Shown here: positions 36,306 to 48,239 of the stretch, piece after piece
How positions within the stretch are numbered: position 1 is the first letter of the stretch
Layout: each line of letters begins with the position of its first letter
Assembly (NCBI GenBank): GCA_023159155.1
Contig: JAJNNX010000022.1
Location: forward strand, 682,001-746,000
Direction of reading: 5' to 3'
Source: Ustulina deusta
Taxonomy: Eukaryota; Ascomycota; Sordariomycetes; Xylariales; Xylariaceae
DNA: 64,000 bases
Position numbers and translations under genes: made by a program
The notes under the pieces: model-generated
The model's database searches: none
Seen by the model: the letters and a program-made list of their open reading frames with translations, nothing else
Told to the model about the DNA's origin: nothing

Positions 36306-38100
36306 TTGAATATGCTTATGGCTAACCTTGCGAACTCCCAAGAAGGCACTATTGGCGCCAAGGAACTGGAGAAATTTCCCCAGAAAGGTAAGGCCAACAG
36401 ACCATGTGTGTTAAAAAAAAACTGCGAGCGCTTACTGGAACGACTTGGGTCGCTAGAACCTGAACCACTCCTCTACCAAGCCCCGTCAGCTAAAACCAAG
36501 GGGTTTAACATCTAAGAAGGAAAGCTAAATAAAAGGAAGCTTCAAAGCTCGGGGGAAAAAGGGACTGGTACGTGATATCAATGAAGCAATGGATAAGCTA
36601 TCCGAGACAATCATTGATCTCTCCGGATTCGCATTTTGGTCTATTTCCCCGAAGATATTCCACGTGTTGTGGAAGAAATTAAGAAATCAGGTAACCTTGA
36701 TGTCTTGCCCGACGCGGTAGTAGCCAGTTATTCCAGAAATCGTGGGAACTTCGAGAGAAGGGCAAATCATCGCAACGTGCGGGCGGTGATAATAACTATA
36801 TAGATGGCGCCCTTGCGGAAATATCAGTACCCCAAAACTACAGCCCTAAATGCTCGAAAAATTCGAGGATACCGAGCAGTGCACCTTCATGTTCAGAAGA
36901 AGACGTCGGATGCAGTTGTTGAGGGGCAGCAAGGGTCAAACAAGGGGAACGAGTCAGTCGAAATGAAAGCAGATAAAACAGAGAAGGAGCTAAGCGTGCC
37001 GAGTGAGTCTTACGAATTCCAATACAAGATACTATCGAACTAACTATCTATCGATTAAGTAACAATAATGTAGATCAGTCAATTGATCTATCAACTACGC
37101 CGAGCGACTATATGGAGCGCAATGCTGCTGCTGATTGGCGTTTCCCTATTAAGAAGGTTGCGGAGATTCAAATCACAACGGTTGTCATGCATGCTTGGTC
37201 TCGAATTAAGCACGATATTATCTATAAGAACCCGCACGGGATTCACATTGACTAAACCATAACGCGAATGCTGGATAGTATCAACGGCCTAGCAATTAAT
37301 AGTGAAATAATACTTGAAGAACTTAGACACGGAGCGAATGAAGCTCATAAAGGGGCTACAAGGTTTGACAATCAAGATTTCAGGGACAACCCCAACCAGA
37401 ACAGGGTTTGAAGGGTTTTCGAGAGGGAGTAGCTGAATAAAAATCATTGTTGGAAAGCGGATCCTTTCATTGTCACGGTGCTGTACGATATCGCTTGTTC
37501 AGACAGTCACACTTATCGGCACCTTTTAGATCCTGGACAGAAGCACTCTACTCCTGCTAAGCTACGAGAATTCGCGAACAGCGTTTTAGGGGCAAACCAA
37601 CCTAATTGTCCACCCTAGATATCGCAATCATTAATTATTCTAAAAGCTCTAGGCGACTGGTCAATGCAGACATGCCTGCAGATTCATGATTTCAGAATTA
37701 ATCCCAGACTGCCTGGTTCCAGAGAGCTAACGTCTGTCTCATACAAATTGTTCATCGCTGCCAACACATTTAGCTTCATGGTAGCACTAGAAGGGAACAA
37801 TGCGATTGAAACAGTCCGAACACGGTTTCCTAACGGAGCAGAGAACTTGAGTCTGATCAATGCCGATTATCCTGGGTATTGCAGTCCCTGTACACTCTAA
37901 TCAGATGCCAGAACTACTTACCTTCGCTCGCGAGTTTTGTACAGTTAGCAGAGTGCCCAAACACAACATCGCCGTCGCACTATCTAGTTTTTGGTTTTGT
38001 ATAAATGGCGCCGGGTTTAATGGGGACATAGAGCGCATCGATGTTGCTGAAAACCACATGATTGCTAGTCCTGTGACAAAACATAGTTTTAAAGTCTTTT
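36306..38100 (+). pseudogene. RelA/SpoT-domain protein relic
   Basis: Reading across frameshifts gives ordered RelA/SpoT blocks: LVRDINEAMDKLSETIIDLS, then RILVYFPEDIPRVVEEIKKS after a 1-nt shift near 36627, then ASYSRNRGNFERRANHRNV, GYRAVHLHVQ, VAEIQITTVVMHAWSRIKHD with IIYKNPHGI (about 37165-37245), and TRMLDSINGLAINSEIILEE. The pattern (RI.LYFP, GYRAVH, EIQ....MHAW...HD..YK, iNGL..GEI.LE.L) is that of fungal RelA/SpoT-type nucleotide synthetase domains. Several stops and at least three frame changes break it; introns could explain some but not all. A further weakly readable C-terminal region runs to about 38100 (for example EGNNAIETVRTRFPNGAENL). The original activity, (p)ppGpp-like synthesis, is inferred only. 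Confidence 0.72.
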
Positions 38101-38249
38101 TCTAGAAACGCTGCACTAACCAAATTTTGCACTATTAGCGAACGCAGGGTTTTGCAGAACAATCTAAAATTACTCCTTTTCAGAGTTGGTGGGTTGGTTC
38201 GGAACACTAATGTGCTGGGTAAAGTCACACACTGAGTTATCGTGACGGA

Positions 38250-39054
38250 CTACAATCTTGTCGGGGTCGACATTGCAGTATCGGTGCTCTTTGTTTCAAA
38301 TAATTCCACAGTAGAAACTGACTTAAGAGGCTCGGGTTTCCACACGACTCCCCCGAAATATATCTCTTGGTTCTTCCTGGTCGCCATGGATGACCACCAT
38401 CTACTGCGACAGGTCGGTGTACTCCAAATGACCTTCGACGAAGAGAATCTCGAGGATTGAGCCCATAGCCGGAAACGACTAGATACCGGGCCGGCACAAG
38501 CTGTAGTGCAACAGCATATAATGGCAACGAGTGGTCCTAGAATAGAAAGCAACCCAATGTAGCCTCGATCGTAAGCAAAATCATTGCTGTTAACCCGATT
38601 TAGAGCCGCGATACGCAGGCCGGTTATTATGAGCACCCTAGAATCACCATTAGTAGCGATACAAAGCCGAGTTTCAGGATCAAATGGATAATACTAACAC
38701 AGATCCTAAAGAGAACAGAACACAGATCGACCACTTTCTGTTCCGTGACATCGAGAGCCGCATCACTGGTGGCAAGGGAGCGATTACTATTGCCAAATCA
38801 AGGACTGCGGATATAATTTCCAGGCAAAGGTATGCTACAACTTCATTGCCGCAGCTGCCCATCACTGTTCGATCCCAACCTGCACTTAAAGGTTGACAGA
38901 TAGCCAGTGAGGTTGCGATTACAGCGATTGCGTAGGCCATCGACGCGACCAATAGTATAATTGTAAGTACATTCCAAAATCTAATCCGCGCAAATATTCT
39001 TCGAATGAATAATATGGCATCTATTCGCAAGTAGTAAAATGATTGGTATACAAG
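38250..39054 (-). pseudogene. PTH11/fungal rhodopsin-like membrane protein, 5' end cut off by copia insertion
   Basis: The minus strand encodes several membrane helices: LVYQSFYYLRIDAILFIRRI, NVLTIILLVASMAYAIAVIA, CGNEVVAYLCLEIISAVLDL with AIVIAPLPPVM, and, across a probable intron (donor GTTAGT near 38697, branch CTAAT, acceptor near 38640), VVLIITGLRIAALNRVNSND and YIGLLSILGPLVAII. This is the fungal rhodopsin/PTH11-like receptor family. The first two or so helices are missing: the homology stops exactly where the 139-bp copia LTR starts. Family knowledge: putative GPCR-like sensors. The C-terminus after ICCC is unrelated low-quality sequence. Confidence 0.72.
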
Positions 39055-39193
39055 TGTTACATTCAGCTTGACTACATTATGACAGAAAGTAGAAAGACCT
39101 CAATATATACACAAACAGTAATAACCGTACCCTTTATACCCTTGATTTTATATAGTACATAAAATAACTTCTTAATATAGTTCACTTTTAACA
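39055..39193 (-). repeat. 3' LTR of the copia element (139 bp)
   Basis: On the minus strand it begins TGTTAAAAGTGAAC directly after the polypurine tract and ends GAATGTAACA, so it has TG...CA ends with TGTTA/TAACA inverted tips. The sequence ACAAG at 39050-39054 is the expected flank for a 5-bp target duplication; the partner lies outside the window or is lost. Confidence 0.75.
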
Positions 39194-39206
39194 CTCCCGC
39201 TCAAAG
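39194..39206 (-). other. Polypurine tract of the copia element
   Basis: The minus strand reads TTTGAGCGGGAG immediately upstream of the LTR TGTTA. This is the plus-strand primer motif typical of copia elements, and it has escaped the decay seen on both sides. Confidence 0.7.
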
Positions 39207-40539
39207 AAATACTTTATATTTTTTAATTAATTGCAATAGTTTTGGTTAATAAAATTTTTTTTAAATTTTTATAAAATGCTTACTTTTGCTATTTTAATAC
39301 TTTTGCTTGCTATATTTATTATTATTAGTATAAAATAGCTGCAGCTTTTGTAAATCTTTTAGTAGTACTTAGTTATTTTTATAATTTTATTATATTTAAT
39401 TAAGTATTACATATATACTTACTTAATATAAAATATATATATATATTTTTTTATTAAAATAAATTAAAATAATTTTATTAATATTTTATTATAAGCTTTT
39501 TAAGCATTTTTTTTCTATTTTTAAGTTTATTTTTATATGTTTTATACTATTTTTTATTTTAAACGTAATCTTTAGGTATTTTTTGTAGGCCTAGCGTTTT
39601 TTTAAATTTTTTAAATATATTTTTAAAAAGCAGTTTAGTTAGTCTGTTTATTATTATATTTTTTATATAAACTTATTTTAGTTATATTATTTTTTACTTA
39701 ATTTATTTATAAATAAAATATATTTAAATATTAATATATTAATTTTTATTATACTATATTAAGTTTTTTATAAATATAATTAATCCTTAATTATTATTAT
39801 AAATTATTATTATATTTAGTTTTTTAGTTACTATTGTTTTTTTATTATTATTTTTTAAATTTATATTTAATTTGCTATATAAGCAAGTTAGCTATATAAC
39901 TTTTTTAGCTATATTAATAATTTTTTTATATTTTGTTTTATATATAAATAAAGTTATAATTTATTATAGTTTAAATAACTAACTAATTATACTGCTGCTT
40001 AAATTAAAAATATATTTTAAAATTAACTTTTATATATTTAAATCTTTTTTTTAGTTCATATTAGTTTAGCTTATTAATAATTTTAATAGTTTTTTAAATA
40101 TTAAATAATATGCTTTAGTTCTTAAAAAATATTATAATATTTATTTAACTACTATTTTATATATTAAAATTAGATTTAATATATATTTACTAACACATAA
40201 AACAACAAATATAATATTTAGTTATATACTTATTATTAAATATATTAAAAATCTAACTATAAATTAATATTTATATCTATTTTCTATAAAATATATAAAT
40301 TTATTTTTAGTTTTTTATAGTTTTATTATAATTATAAAAATATTAGTTAGTTTATATTTTTTTAGTCCAAATTAAACAAATATTTTATTAATATATTTTT
40401 ATTAATTAAAATAAATAGTTCTATTTTTTTAGTTATATTATATATAAATACTAAAATAGTATTAGTATAGTTTAAAATTAATTATTTAAAATTATTTGCT
40501 AAAAACTATTTTAATATTTTTTATTTTAGTAATATTTTT

Positions 40540-40945
40540 TATAATAATAAATAAGTTATTTATATAAACAACTATAAAAATTTCTATTTTTTTATTTATA
40601 AAAATCTTATAGTCTACTAAAAATTCTAATAATATTTTAAACTAAACTTTAAATATTTGCTTTAGTCTATATAATATTTATTTTAGTTTATATATATAAT
40701 TAGTTCTATTTTTAAACTTATTAAATTGTTTAATATAAATATTTTTTTTTATGTCTTTATAAAAAAACACTATTTTTATATTTATTTATTTAATCTTTAG
40801 ATCTTATACTACTACTATTATAAACAATACTTTATAGCTTATTAGTTTTATTATAAATATAAATGTTTTAAAATAATTAATTTTTTTAATCTATTCGAAG
40901 CTTTTAACTACTTATCTAGCTTTGTACTAAATTACTTTATTGTTT
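40540..40945 (-). pseudogene. Copia reverse transcriptase relic
   Basis: The minus strand gives YKAR*VVKSFE (copia YKARLVvKGF.Q), then KLISYKVLFIIVVV*DLKIK, IKIVFFYKDIKKNIYIKQ, YRLKQIFKV*FK and VVYINNL at 40569-40552, which corresponds to the catalytic VYVDDL with both Asp codons turned into Asn by G-to-A. The order and spacing match Ty1/copia RT. Numerous TAA/TAG stops replace Gln and Trp. Confidence 0.8.
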
Positions 40946-41603
40946 AGTTCTTGTTTTAGTTTATAAATCTATTTTTTTACAATATATATATATTTTTAGT
41001 TTGTTTTATTATTGTTTATATATTATTTTTTATAAATAACTAATGTTTTATTTTTATATTAAGTTTTTAGTATTATAGCTAGTACTAATATAATATAAAG
41101 CCTTTAAACCCTAGATTTTAAAATAAATTAACAGCTTTTAATTAAATATTATAGCTCTAGTTAACTAAGTACTATATTATTAATAACTAAATTAAATAAG
41201 TTTCCAATTTAAAATAAATTTTAAATAAATAGATTTAAAGCAATATTTATTATAGTACTTTAGCTAAATATAATAATACTTTAGCGTTTTTTTTTAATTA
41301 ATAAAAATATAAGTTCTTTTATTTCTAATATTTTTTTAAAATTGTTAGTTTATATACTAGTAAACATTATTTTTAAAAAAGCTTTTTTAATAGCAAGTTT
41401 TTTATTAAAATATACGTTTTGTTTTGCTACTTTGATTATTTTATTTTTTATAGTTTTAATTTTATAAATTAAATTATTATTATATCTTATTAAAATGCTA
41501 AGTATTACTTTTAGGTTTATTTTTTTATACTTTATGCTTAATAATAAATATTATATTTTTATACTGAATTATTTAATATAATTAATATATAATTATTATC
41601 TAT

Positions 41604-41845
41604 TGTTATAGGCAAGGCTAGCCTTAAGAGCCTTACCGATTAATAGAAGTTCCGGACCTCCGCCGGAACTTACGGAACTCCTTACAGAAATACGTCGGAG
41701 AAATACGTTAGAACTCCGCGCTAGCAATACATTAATAGCTATATAACCACAAAGACTTTGTTTTTGCAAAATCTTCTTTTTTTTTTCTTTCTTTAAATTA
41801 GTTAATAAATAGTATTTCTTAGCTATTTAGCTAAATCTTTTTATA
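41604..41845 (+). repeat. 5' LTR of gypsy element
   Basis: 242 bp starting TGTTATAGGCAAGGC and ending AATCTTTTTATA. It is alignable end to end with the 3' LTR, with mostly transition differences. It retains a GC-richer stretch (GTTCCGGACCTCCGCCGGAAC-like inverted arms) near 41650-41672. Confidence 0.85.
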
Positions 41846-44029
41846 TATTAACTAACTTTACTTTTCTTAAACAGCGTTAATATAGTTTATTAGCTATATA
41901 GTACTAAAAAAGTTATAAAAAACCTTATAAAAAAGCTACCTTTTTAACAAGCAGTTTTTAAAAAGTTTAGCAACTAAATATTCTAAATTATTAAATAAAA
42001 ACTAAACAAGTAGTTTAGTACTATAAATAACTTAATTATTTCTATTTTTATATAAATATAAAAAAATCTAATAAGTTATATTAACTACCTTGCTACAAAA
42101 ACTAAACAGCTTTATAATAACCTTTTTTTTAGCAATAAGCTATAAATCTTAACAAACCTTATAACAAATTTAATACTAATAATTCTAAAAGCAACTCTTA
42201 TTTAAAAAACATCTAATAAAAAAGCTGCTTATTTAACTAATAAACTTTTTATTAACAATTTTAAAAAAAAACTTTTTTAATAGCCCGAAAAGTTCACCGG
42301 TTCTCGCACAAGGTTTCCTATATAAAAAGCAGCTATAAAGCATAAACTAGCTCGAAATACTAAGTTTATTAAAAAAAATACCAACAAGTTTTATATTATT
42401 AATAAAATACTTAATAGTTCTATAAAAACAAATATATAGCTATTTTTTATTATAAAAAAGCATACTAGTATATAAAACCTTATTAAGTTTATAATATATT
42501 TTTATAAATATTATTTTAATATTAACTAAATAAAAAAATTAGCTTAAAACCTGCTTTTTTTTAAATAAAGCTTAAAAATATTTTTTATGTTTTTTTTAAA
42601 ATAAAAAAGAACTTTTACTTATATAAATAATACTTTTTAAAACAATACTACAAAGCTTATTATTTTAAAAAAAACTATTAATGCTTAGCTAATAAACAAG
42701 CTAATTTTATATAACCTACTATTAGATTATGCTAAATAAATATATAATATAATAACTATAATAAATTATTTAAAAAAATATAGCTTTTACTATTTTTTTA
42801 ACTAAAAAGCAAACAATAAGTCCTTATTAAAACAGCTACTTTTTTTTCTGCCACCTGCAATAAATACGCAAAAAAATATAAAAATAACAAAAATAAAAAC
42901 TACTAGTTTTTTTTTTGCTTAAAACAAGCCTAAAGCTTAATAAGTAGGAAACAAAAAAATAAACAAACAAAAAACAAATAAGCAATACTTACAATATAAA
43001 AAAAGCAGCTATTTTATTACTAAATATTTGTTTGCTTCTGCTTAACAACCTATAAAAACTAAAAGTAAAATAAGAGCTACTAATATAGCAATAAAATAAA
43101 ATATAAAAACAAAAAATAATAAAAACTTAAAAAATAAATAGTTTTTGTTTTTAGTTACTAATAAAAATATATAAAAGATTTAATTTCTATAAGCTTAGTA
43201 GCAAAGTTAGAATAACTAATAAATAGCTTACTTTTTACTATAGATTTTATTTGCAATAAAATATTAATTATTAAAATAATAATTAATTAAAATTATAAAT
43301 ATATAGCTATAATAAGCAACTTTTTAGTTTAACGTTTATAATTATTATATATTCCTATTAGCCCAAAAAAGCTAAAAAAAGCAATAATAAAACAAAAAAT
43401 TATTAATAAAATAATATATATTAAGTCTAATATTAATAAGTTTTAATAAAAAATATTAATATATATAATTTTTTATTTAAAGCATAATATTATTTTAAAA
43501 AAACTTTAAATAAAACAATTAAAAATAATTTATATTACTTATAAATATATAATTAGCATAAAATAAACTAAAAACTTTAAAATATAAAAAACTAAATTTA
43601 TTTTATAAACTAAAAGTATTAAAAAAATATATAATATATACTAACTTAATAAAATAATTTTTGCTATAAAAATAAAAAAGCTATAATATACTAAAACAGC
43701 TAATACTTTAATATTTGCTATTATATTAGCAAATATTATAAAAGCTCTAGCACTAAAAAACTTAACTCTACTACTATTCTAATTATTAGAAAAATTAAAA
43801 AATTAAGCTTTGTTGTTTAATAAAGCAGCAAAAAACAAGCTTTTTTTATACTACAAAAAAGCCGATTATAAAATACTACTTTTATAAACCCCTAAAAAAA
43901 CAAACCTTTAGATATTATAAAAGCCTTTTTATAAAATATTACAAAACAAACTAGTAATATTAAAAAAAATACTAATAAAACTACTAAATAAAAGTTATAT
44001 TAGGGCTAATAGCTTACTTGCAAGCGCTT

Positions 44030-44370
44030 TTGTTTTTTTTGCAAAAAAACCAGAAAAAAAGTTATATTTTTATATTAATTATAAAATATTTAACGCTATA
44101 ACCTAAATAAACAAATATTTTTTCTTTTTTATTAAAAAAATACTAGCGAACTTTTTTAAAACTTATTAGTTTATAAAGCTTAATATCTAAATAGCTTTTT
44201 ATAAGCTACGTATTAAAAAAAAAAATAAGTAAAAAATAACTTTTTATATAAGGTTTGGCCTGTTTAAATAGTTAGTAACCCTTTTCGGATTGTCTAGTAC
44301 TTCTGCTACGTTTTAGCGCTACATAAACGCTACTTTACGCCTATACTTAGATATTTTTGCTTTTATATAT
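44030..44370 (+). pseudogene. Gypsy RT relic, part 1 (up to the catalytic motif)
   Basis: The plus strand reads YLTL*PK*TNIFSFLLKKIL, then ANFFKTY*FIKLNI*IAFYK, LRIK, then ITFYIRFGLFK*LVTPFGLS and RYINATLRLYLDIFAFIY. This aligns with gypsy RT (YRxLNxxTxxNRYPLPLI.E.L, KLDixxAFHxLRI, FGLFEwlVTPFGL, FQRYIN). It stops at AFIY, exactly before the expected DD. Confidence 0.8.
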
Positions 44371-44638
44371 TGAAGAAGGACGGGGCAACTCGACACTAAA
44401 AACAACTAAAAACAACAAAAACAAACTAGAGCGCCTGCTACTAAAAAACTGGTATGAATTCTATGCGTTTAATGTAAGTGTTGCTTTAAGAAGTTCGAAA
44501 GCTTTTATAGCTATTCGAACCTCTGAATATAGCCGAAGATCAGCCGATTCGGGCCGCAGGCGGCCCGAATACGGCTAACAATTGACGTGCAGCCACATTC
44601 GCAGCTGCTAGCGGGCCGCTAGCACTAGCCCTGCTGCA
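44371..44638 (-). repeat. LTR of the non-coding LTR element (3' LTR)
   Basis: 268 bp. The best-preserved of five LTR copies in the window. It contains the perfect GC-rich palindrome at 44548-44569 and a second one around 44608-44624 (GCTAGCGGGCCGCTAGC). Differences from the partner at 48240 are nearly all transitions. Confidence 0.85.
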
Positions 44639-44728
44639 AACTTCCTTTATTTGGAGCCTTATTCTCTAAATGGCTTCGAATCCAACTGCAGGGCTAAAAA
44701 CACTAAAAAAGACAATACAACACAACAC

Positions 44729-44800
44729 CCACTCGAACCCCTAGGCCTTAACAGCCTAAAAAAAAAAGAACCAGCCCTAACCTACTAGGCCACCAAGCTT
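44729..44800 (-). other. Pol III box A/B-like module
   Basis: On the minus strand TGGCCTAGTAGG (44792-44781) fits the tRNA box A consensus TRGCNNARYNGG, and GGTTCGAGTGG (44739-44729) is close to box B GGTTCGANTCC, spaced as in a tRNA. A T11 run lies between the boxes and would normally stop Pol III, and the T arm does not pair. I read it as a tRNA-derived relic that may be non-functional. Equivalent copies occur at about 58000-58070 and 61864-61929. Confidence 0.4.
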
Positions 44801-45287
44801 TTGATTAGCCGATTGCTAAATTAGTTATATATTATAATAGATTTCCTTTGATCCAAAGATCTTCTTTTGGTCCGTATGCTGTATGCTTTCTAGTATAACC
44901 CTTTGGTATAACTTTTTAGCCCTTTAAATAACTTATTCTTTTGTAATTTTTTGATATATTTTTATATAAAAACGTATATAATTTTGTCTAGACCTGATGT
45001 ATGTAGCAGTATTTGCTAGTATTTTTGTGTTAGAACTTAGGTGGGTGCTACGCTTTTATTCCGAAAGGCTGGCCACTACTTCGAACCTAAGCTAAATCTC
45101 CGTGTGAGAAGTCACGCCGTAGCTCTTACTACTTTTTATATATATAAATCTTTATATAACTGTAGTAACGTTTTCTAGTAGTATATATATAGGTCGGAGT
45201 TTGTAGAATAGGTACTGATTGGCCTTGTGGATAGATTGATAGACTTGGTGAATAACTCTAAAAATTGCAAGTGTAAGCGCGGTCCCA

Positions 45288-48215
45288 TACAAATTAGTAT
45301 AGGTAGCTGCTCGTATACGAAAAGAAATTGTAAATCGGCAGTAATAACACATAAAATAGCTGATTAGCGCAGCAATGATGCATTAACTAATCGGCAGTGC
45401 TGCAATAACTATATAATATGTATAGTACGAACAGGTCTATATATAAAATAGTATGGGGAGTTGTTCGTACGCAACCAAATGACTAATCAGCGCAGCAATA
45501 ACAATTTGTTAGTGCTGTGCTGTACGCGTAGCAACAAACTGATTAATTAGCGCAGTAATAACGAATTGACTGATCGGTAGCGTTGCGATAACTATATAAC
45601 ATATATAGTACAAACAAGTTTATATACAATTAGTATAGGGAATTGTTCGTACGTAACATGTTGACTAATTAGTGCAGCAATAATGATTTATTAGTGCTGT
45701 GCTCTATCCGTAGCGCTACATACGTATTGCTATGTGTATAAGGCGTACAACATATAGGTTGTATAGGTATGAGCAGATTGCTATATAAATTGTATAGGCA
45801 ATTGCTTGTATGCCTATATCTTTTATATAACACACTAACTGATCGGTACAGCAATTGAATAGACTGATTAGTACAGTGTAGGGCTAATCGGAAGGTCTTT
45901 GTATAGGTGATTAATATATGTGCAAGCAGGTTCATATATAAAATTATATGTACGCCTGTTTGTATGCAACTGAAAAACGTGGTAGACTTGCTGATTGACG
46001 GCATATATAACAAGGAAATCGCTGATTAATAGCGAACGGGGTGTAATGTGTTAATACAAGCATACATACATATAAATTAGTATGGGTGGCTGCTTGTACG
46101 CATATATAATAGCTAAGTTGCTAATCAATCGTACGTATAATAGTTAAACTAGCTAATCGGCAGCGTAGCAGTCTATTAATTGGCTAGCTAAACAATAGCT
46201 TCCTTTGGATTATAGGTGTAGGAGCATATTTGCATACAAATTATATAGAGATCTGCTCGTACAGCTATTAAACGAAGGGCTTATTAGTATAGCTATTAGA
46301 ACCAGGGGCTAAACAAAGGACTAGCTAATTAATAGTATAGCAATTTGTTGATTGAAACTATAAATAAACGTTCTTTTGTAGGCCACAAATATATTTGTAT
46401 ATAAATTAGTATATGAATGTATTTGTATGCTACTAAACGTAGTAGGTTTGACTGATTAACAACCCAAAGGGCGATATATAGCGCTAATACTGCAACAAAA
46501 ACAACGCTTCTAAAACAAGGCTTCTAAAAACAAGGTTTAAATAGCGCTTCCTTTGGACCGTACGTATTCGAGCTGACTCCCATATAAACTATATGGGCAC
46601 TTGTTCGTACGGCGACTCGTATGGGGAACTGGCTGATCAACGGTATGGAAGCCTGAAAATAACAAAAAACAACAAAAATGCCGAATATGCTGAAAAACGC
46701 TGGAAATGCTAAAAATGCTAAACAACAAATTTAACGAAAACGGAGGTGTATATATAGCTAATAAAAGCTTGGAACAAATATGTAGCTTGGAGCGAACTTC
46801 CCTGTGGGCTATAGTACTGCAAGCGTATTTATATATAAATATGTACGGGAATCTGTTTGTAGGGCTGTTTGTGACGGGGGATCCGGCTGATCGCTAATAA
46901 AACGCTAACTGAACAAAGGACTGAACGAAGGGCTTTTTGAAGCGACGGCTTCCTATGGATAATGTGTGTACGAGCAGGTTTGCATATAAACTTATATAGC
47001 AACTTGTTTGTACGGTATTTGAATATAGACTTGACTGATTAATGCAACGGTAATATGTACGGCTGGCTAATAAGGCAGTTAACTAGCTGATTAACGCGTA
47101 TAGCTAGCGATGGGCTAATTATAAACTAGAACGAAGGCTTCCCCGGAGGCTATATATTTGTGAGCTGGTTTGTATAGTAACTTGTATAGGACTTGGCTCG
47201 TAGGTATATTCGGATAGGGGGGGACTTGCGAGGGCAATTGGCTAATCGATTAGCTAGCTAATTGACTGATTAGCGGCTTAGAACAAAGAACTTTTTTTGG
47301 ACTAAAAGGCGTATAAGTATATTTATATACAAAATAGTATATAGGTCTGCTTAAACAACTTTTTAACGAAAGGACTAACTGATTAACTGATTTAATAATA
47401 TAACTGCTTTAGTAATATAACTGGCTTAGCAATGCGTATGGCTGGCTAACAAGGCAGCTAACTGGCTGATTAACGCGTATAGCTAGCGATGGGCTAATTG
47501 CAGACTGATCGGCGTGTCGTACGTATAGCGTATGTGTAGCGTACAGGTAGGAGCATGTTCGCATAGTAGTTTGTATGGCGGACTGCTCGAATACGTATAT
47601 GAACGTACGAACTAACTAATTAACGCAAACTAAGCCGATTGGGCTAATTAACGCGTATTGCTAGCTTAGCTAACTAGAGTGGCTACTTAAAGGCTTCTTT
47701 AGACTTAGATAGCTATAAGCAAGGTTGTATATAAAATTGTATAGCGGGTTGTTTGTAGGTGTATTTTGGCAGGGGATTTGGCAGGCAATCGTATAGCTAA
47801 AGCAGCAAGAGTAGCGAGGCTAATTAATGGTATAGTAATTGGCTTGGTTAGTTGTACGGATTAGGCTACATATAGCTAACAAACTAGGCTTCCCGGAAGG
47901 TGTATAGCTATAAGTAGACTTATATATAGATTTGTATGGAGGGCTGCTCGTAGGTATATTCGTACGGGGAATTAGCTATTTGTAGGTTAGCTAAGTTGGC
48001 TAGTCAAGTTGGCTAGGTTGGTTGGTCTGACTAAATTGGCTATATTAGTTTTTGTGCAGCTGGTATTGAGTTTATTAACGGGTTGTAGATATATTTATAT
48101 ATAAATTTATATAGAAAAGCGTTAAGCATTGGTTTCTGATTATAGGTTGTGCTCTAAGGAGCAATAAGTATATGCGAGCATTGTTATATATAAATTTGTA
48201 TAGCGGACTGCTTTA
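45288..48215 (-). repeat. Array of ~170-bp degenerate monomers with ~46-bp hairpins
   Basis: At least 16 related ~46-bp imperfect inverted repeats recur at 130-260-bp spacing. Examples: 45425-45470 (arms GTACGAACA/TGTTCGTAC, perfect), 45608-45652, 45767-45811, 45920-45966, 46055-46100 (TACAAGCA/TGCTTGTA), 46218-46262, 46561-46611 and 46968-47013 (GTACGAGCA/TGTTTGTAC). The centre is always TATATAAA-N-TATAT-like. Between hairpins recur the phrases CTGATTAACG, GCTAACTAA and GGCTTCCTTTGGA. Confidence 0.75.
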
Positions 48216-48239
48216 TTGTAGCTTTACCGAGAATACTAT

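Noticed and set aside
44367..44371. 5-bp target duplication for the simple non-coding element
   Set aside because: A 5-bp version gives ATATT versus ATATA; only the 4-bp ATAT matches at both insertions, so 4 bp is reported, with the caveat that AT-rich flanks make it weak.
44357..44578. Small ORF repeated at 48172-48405
   Set aside because: It lies in the 268-bp LTRs; its repetition comes from the LTR, and the other three copies do not keep it open.
45288..48215. CRISPR-like or satellite interpretation of the periodic hairpins
   Set aside because: Spacers are themselves related monomer sequence, spacing is irregular, the organism is eukaryotic, and the array is confined between LTRs.
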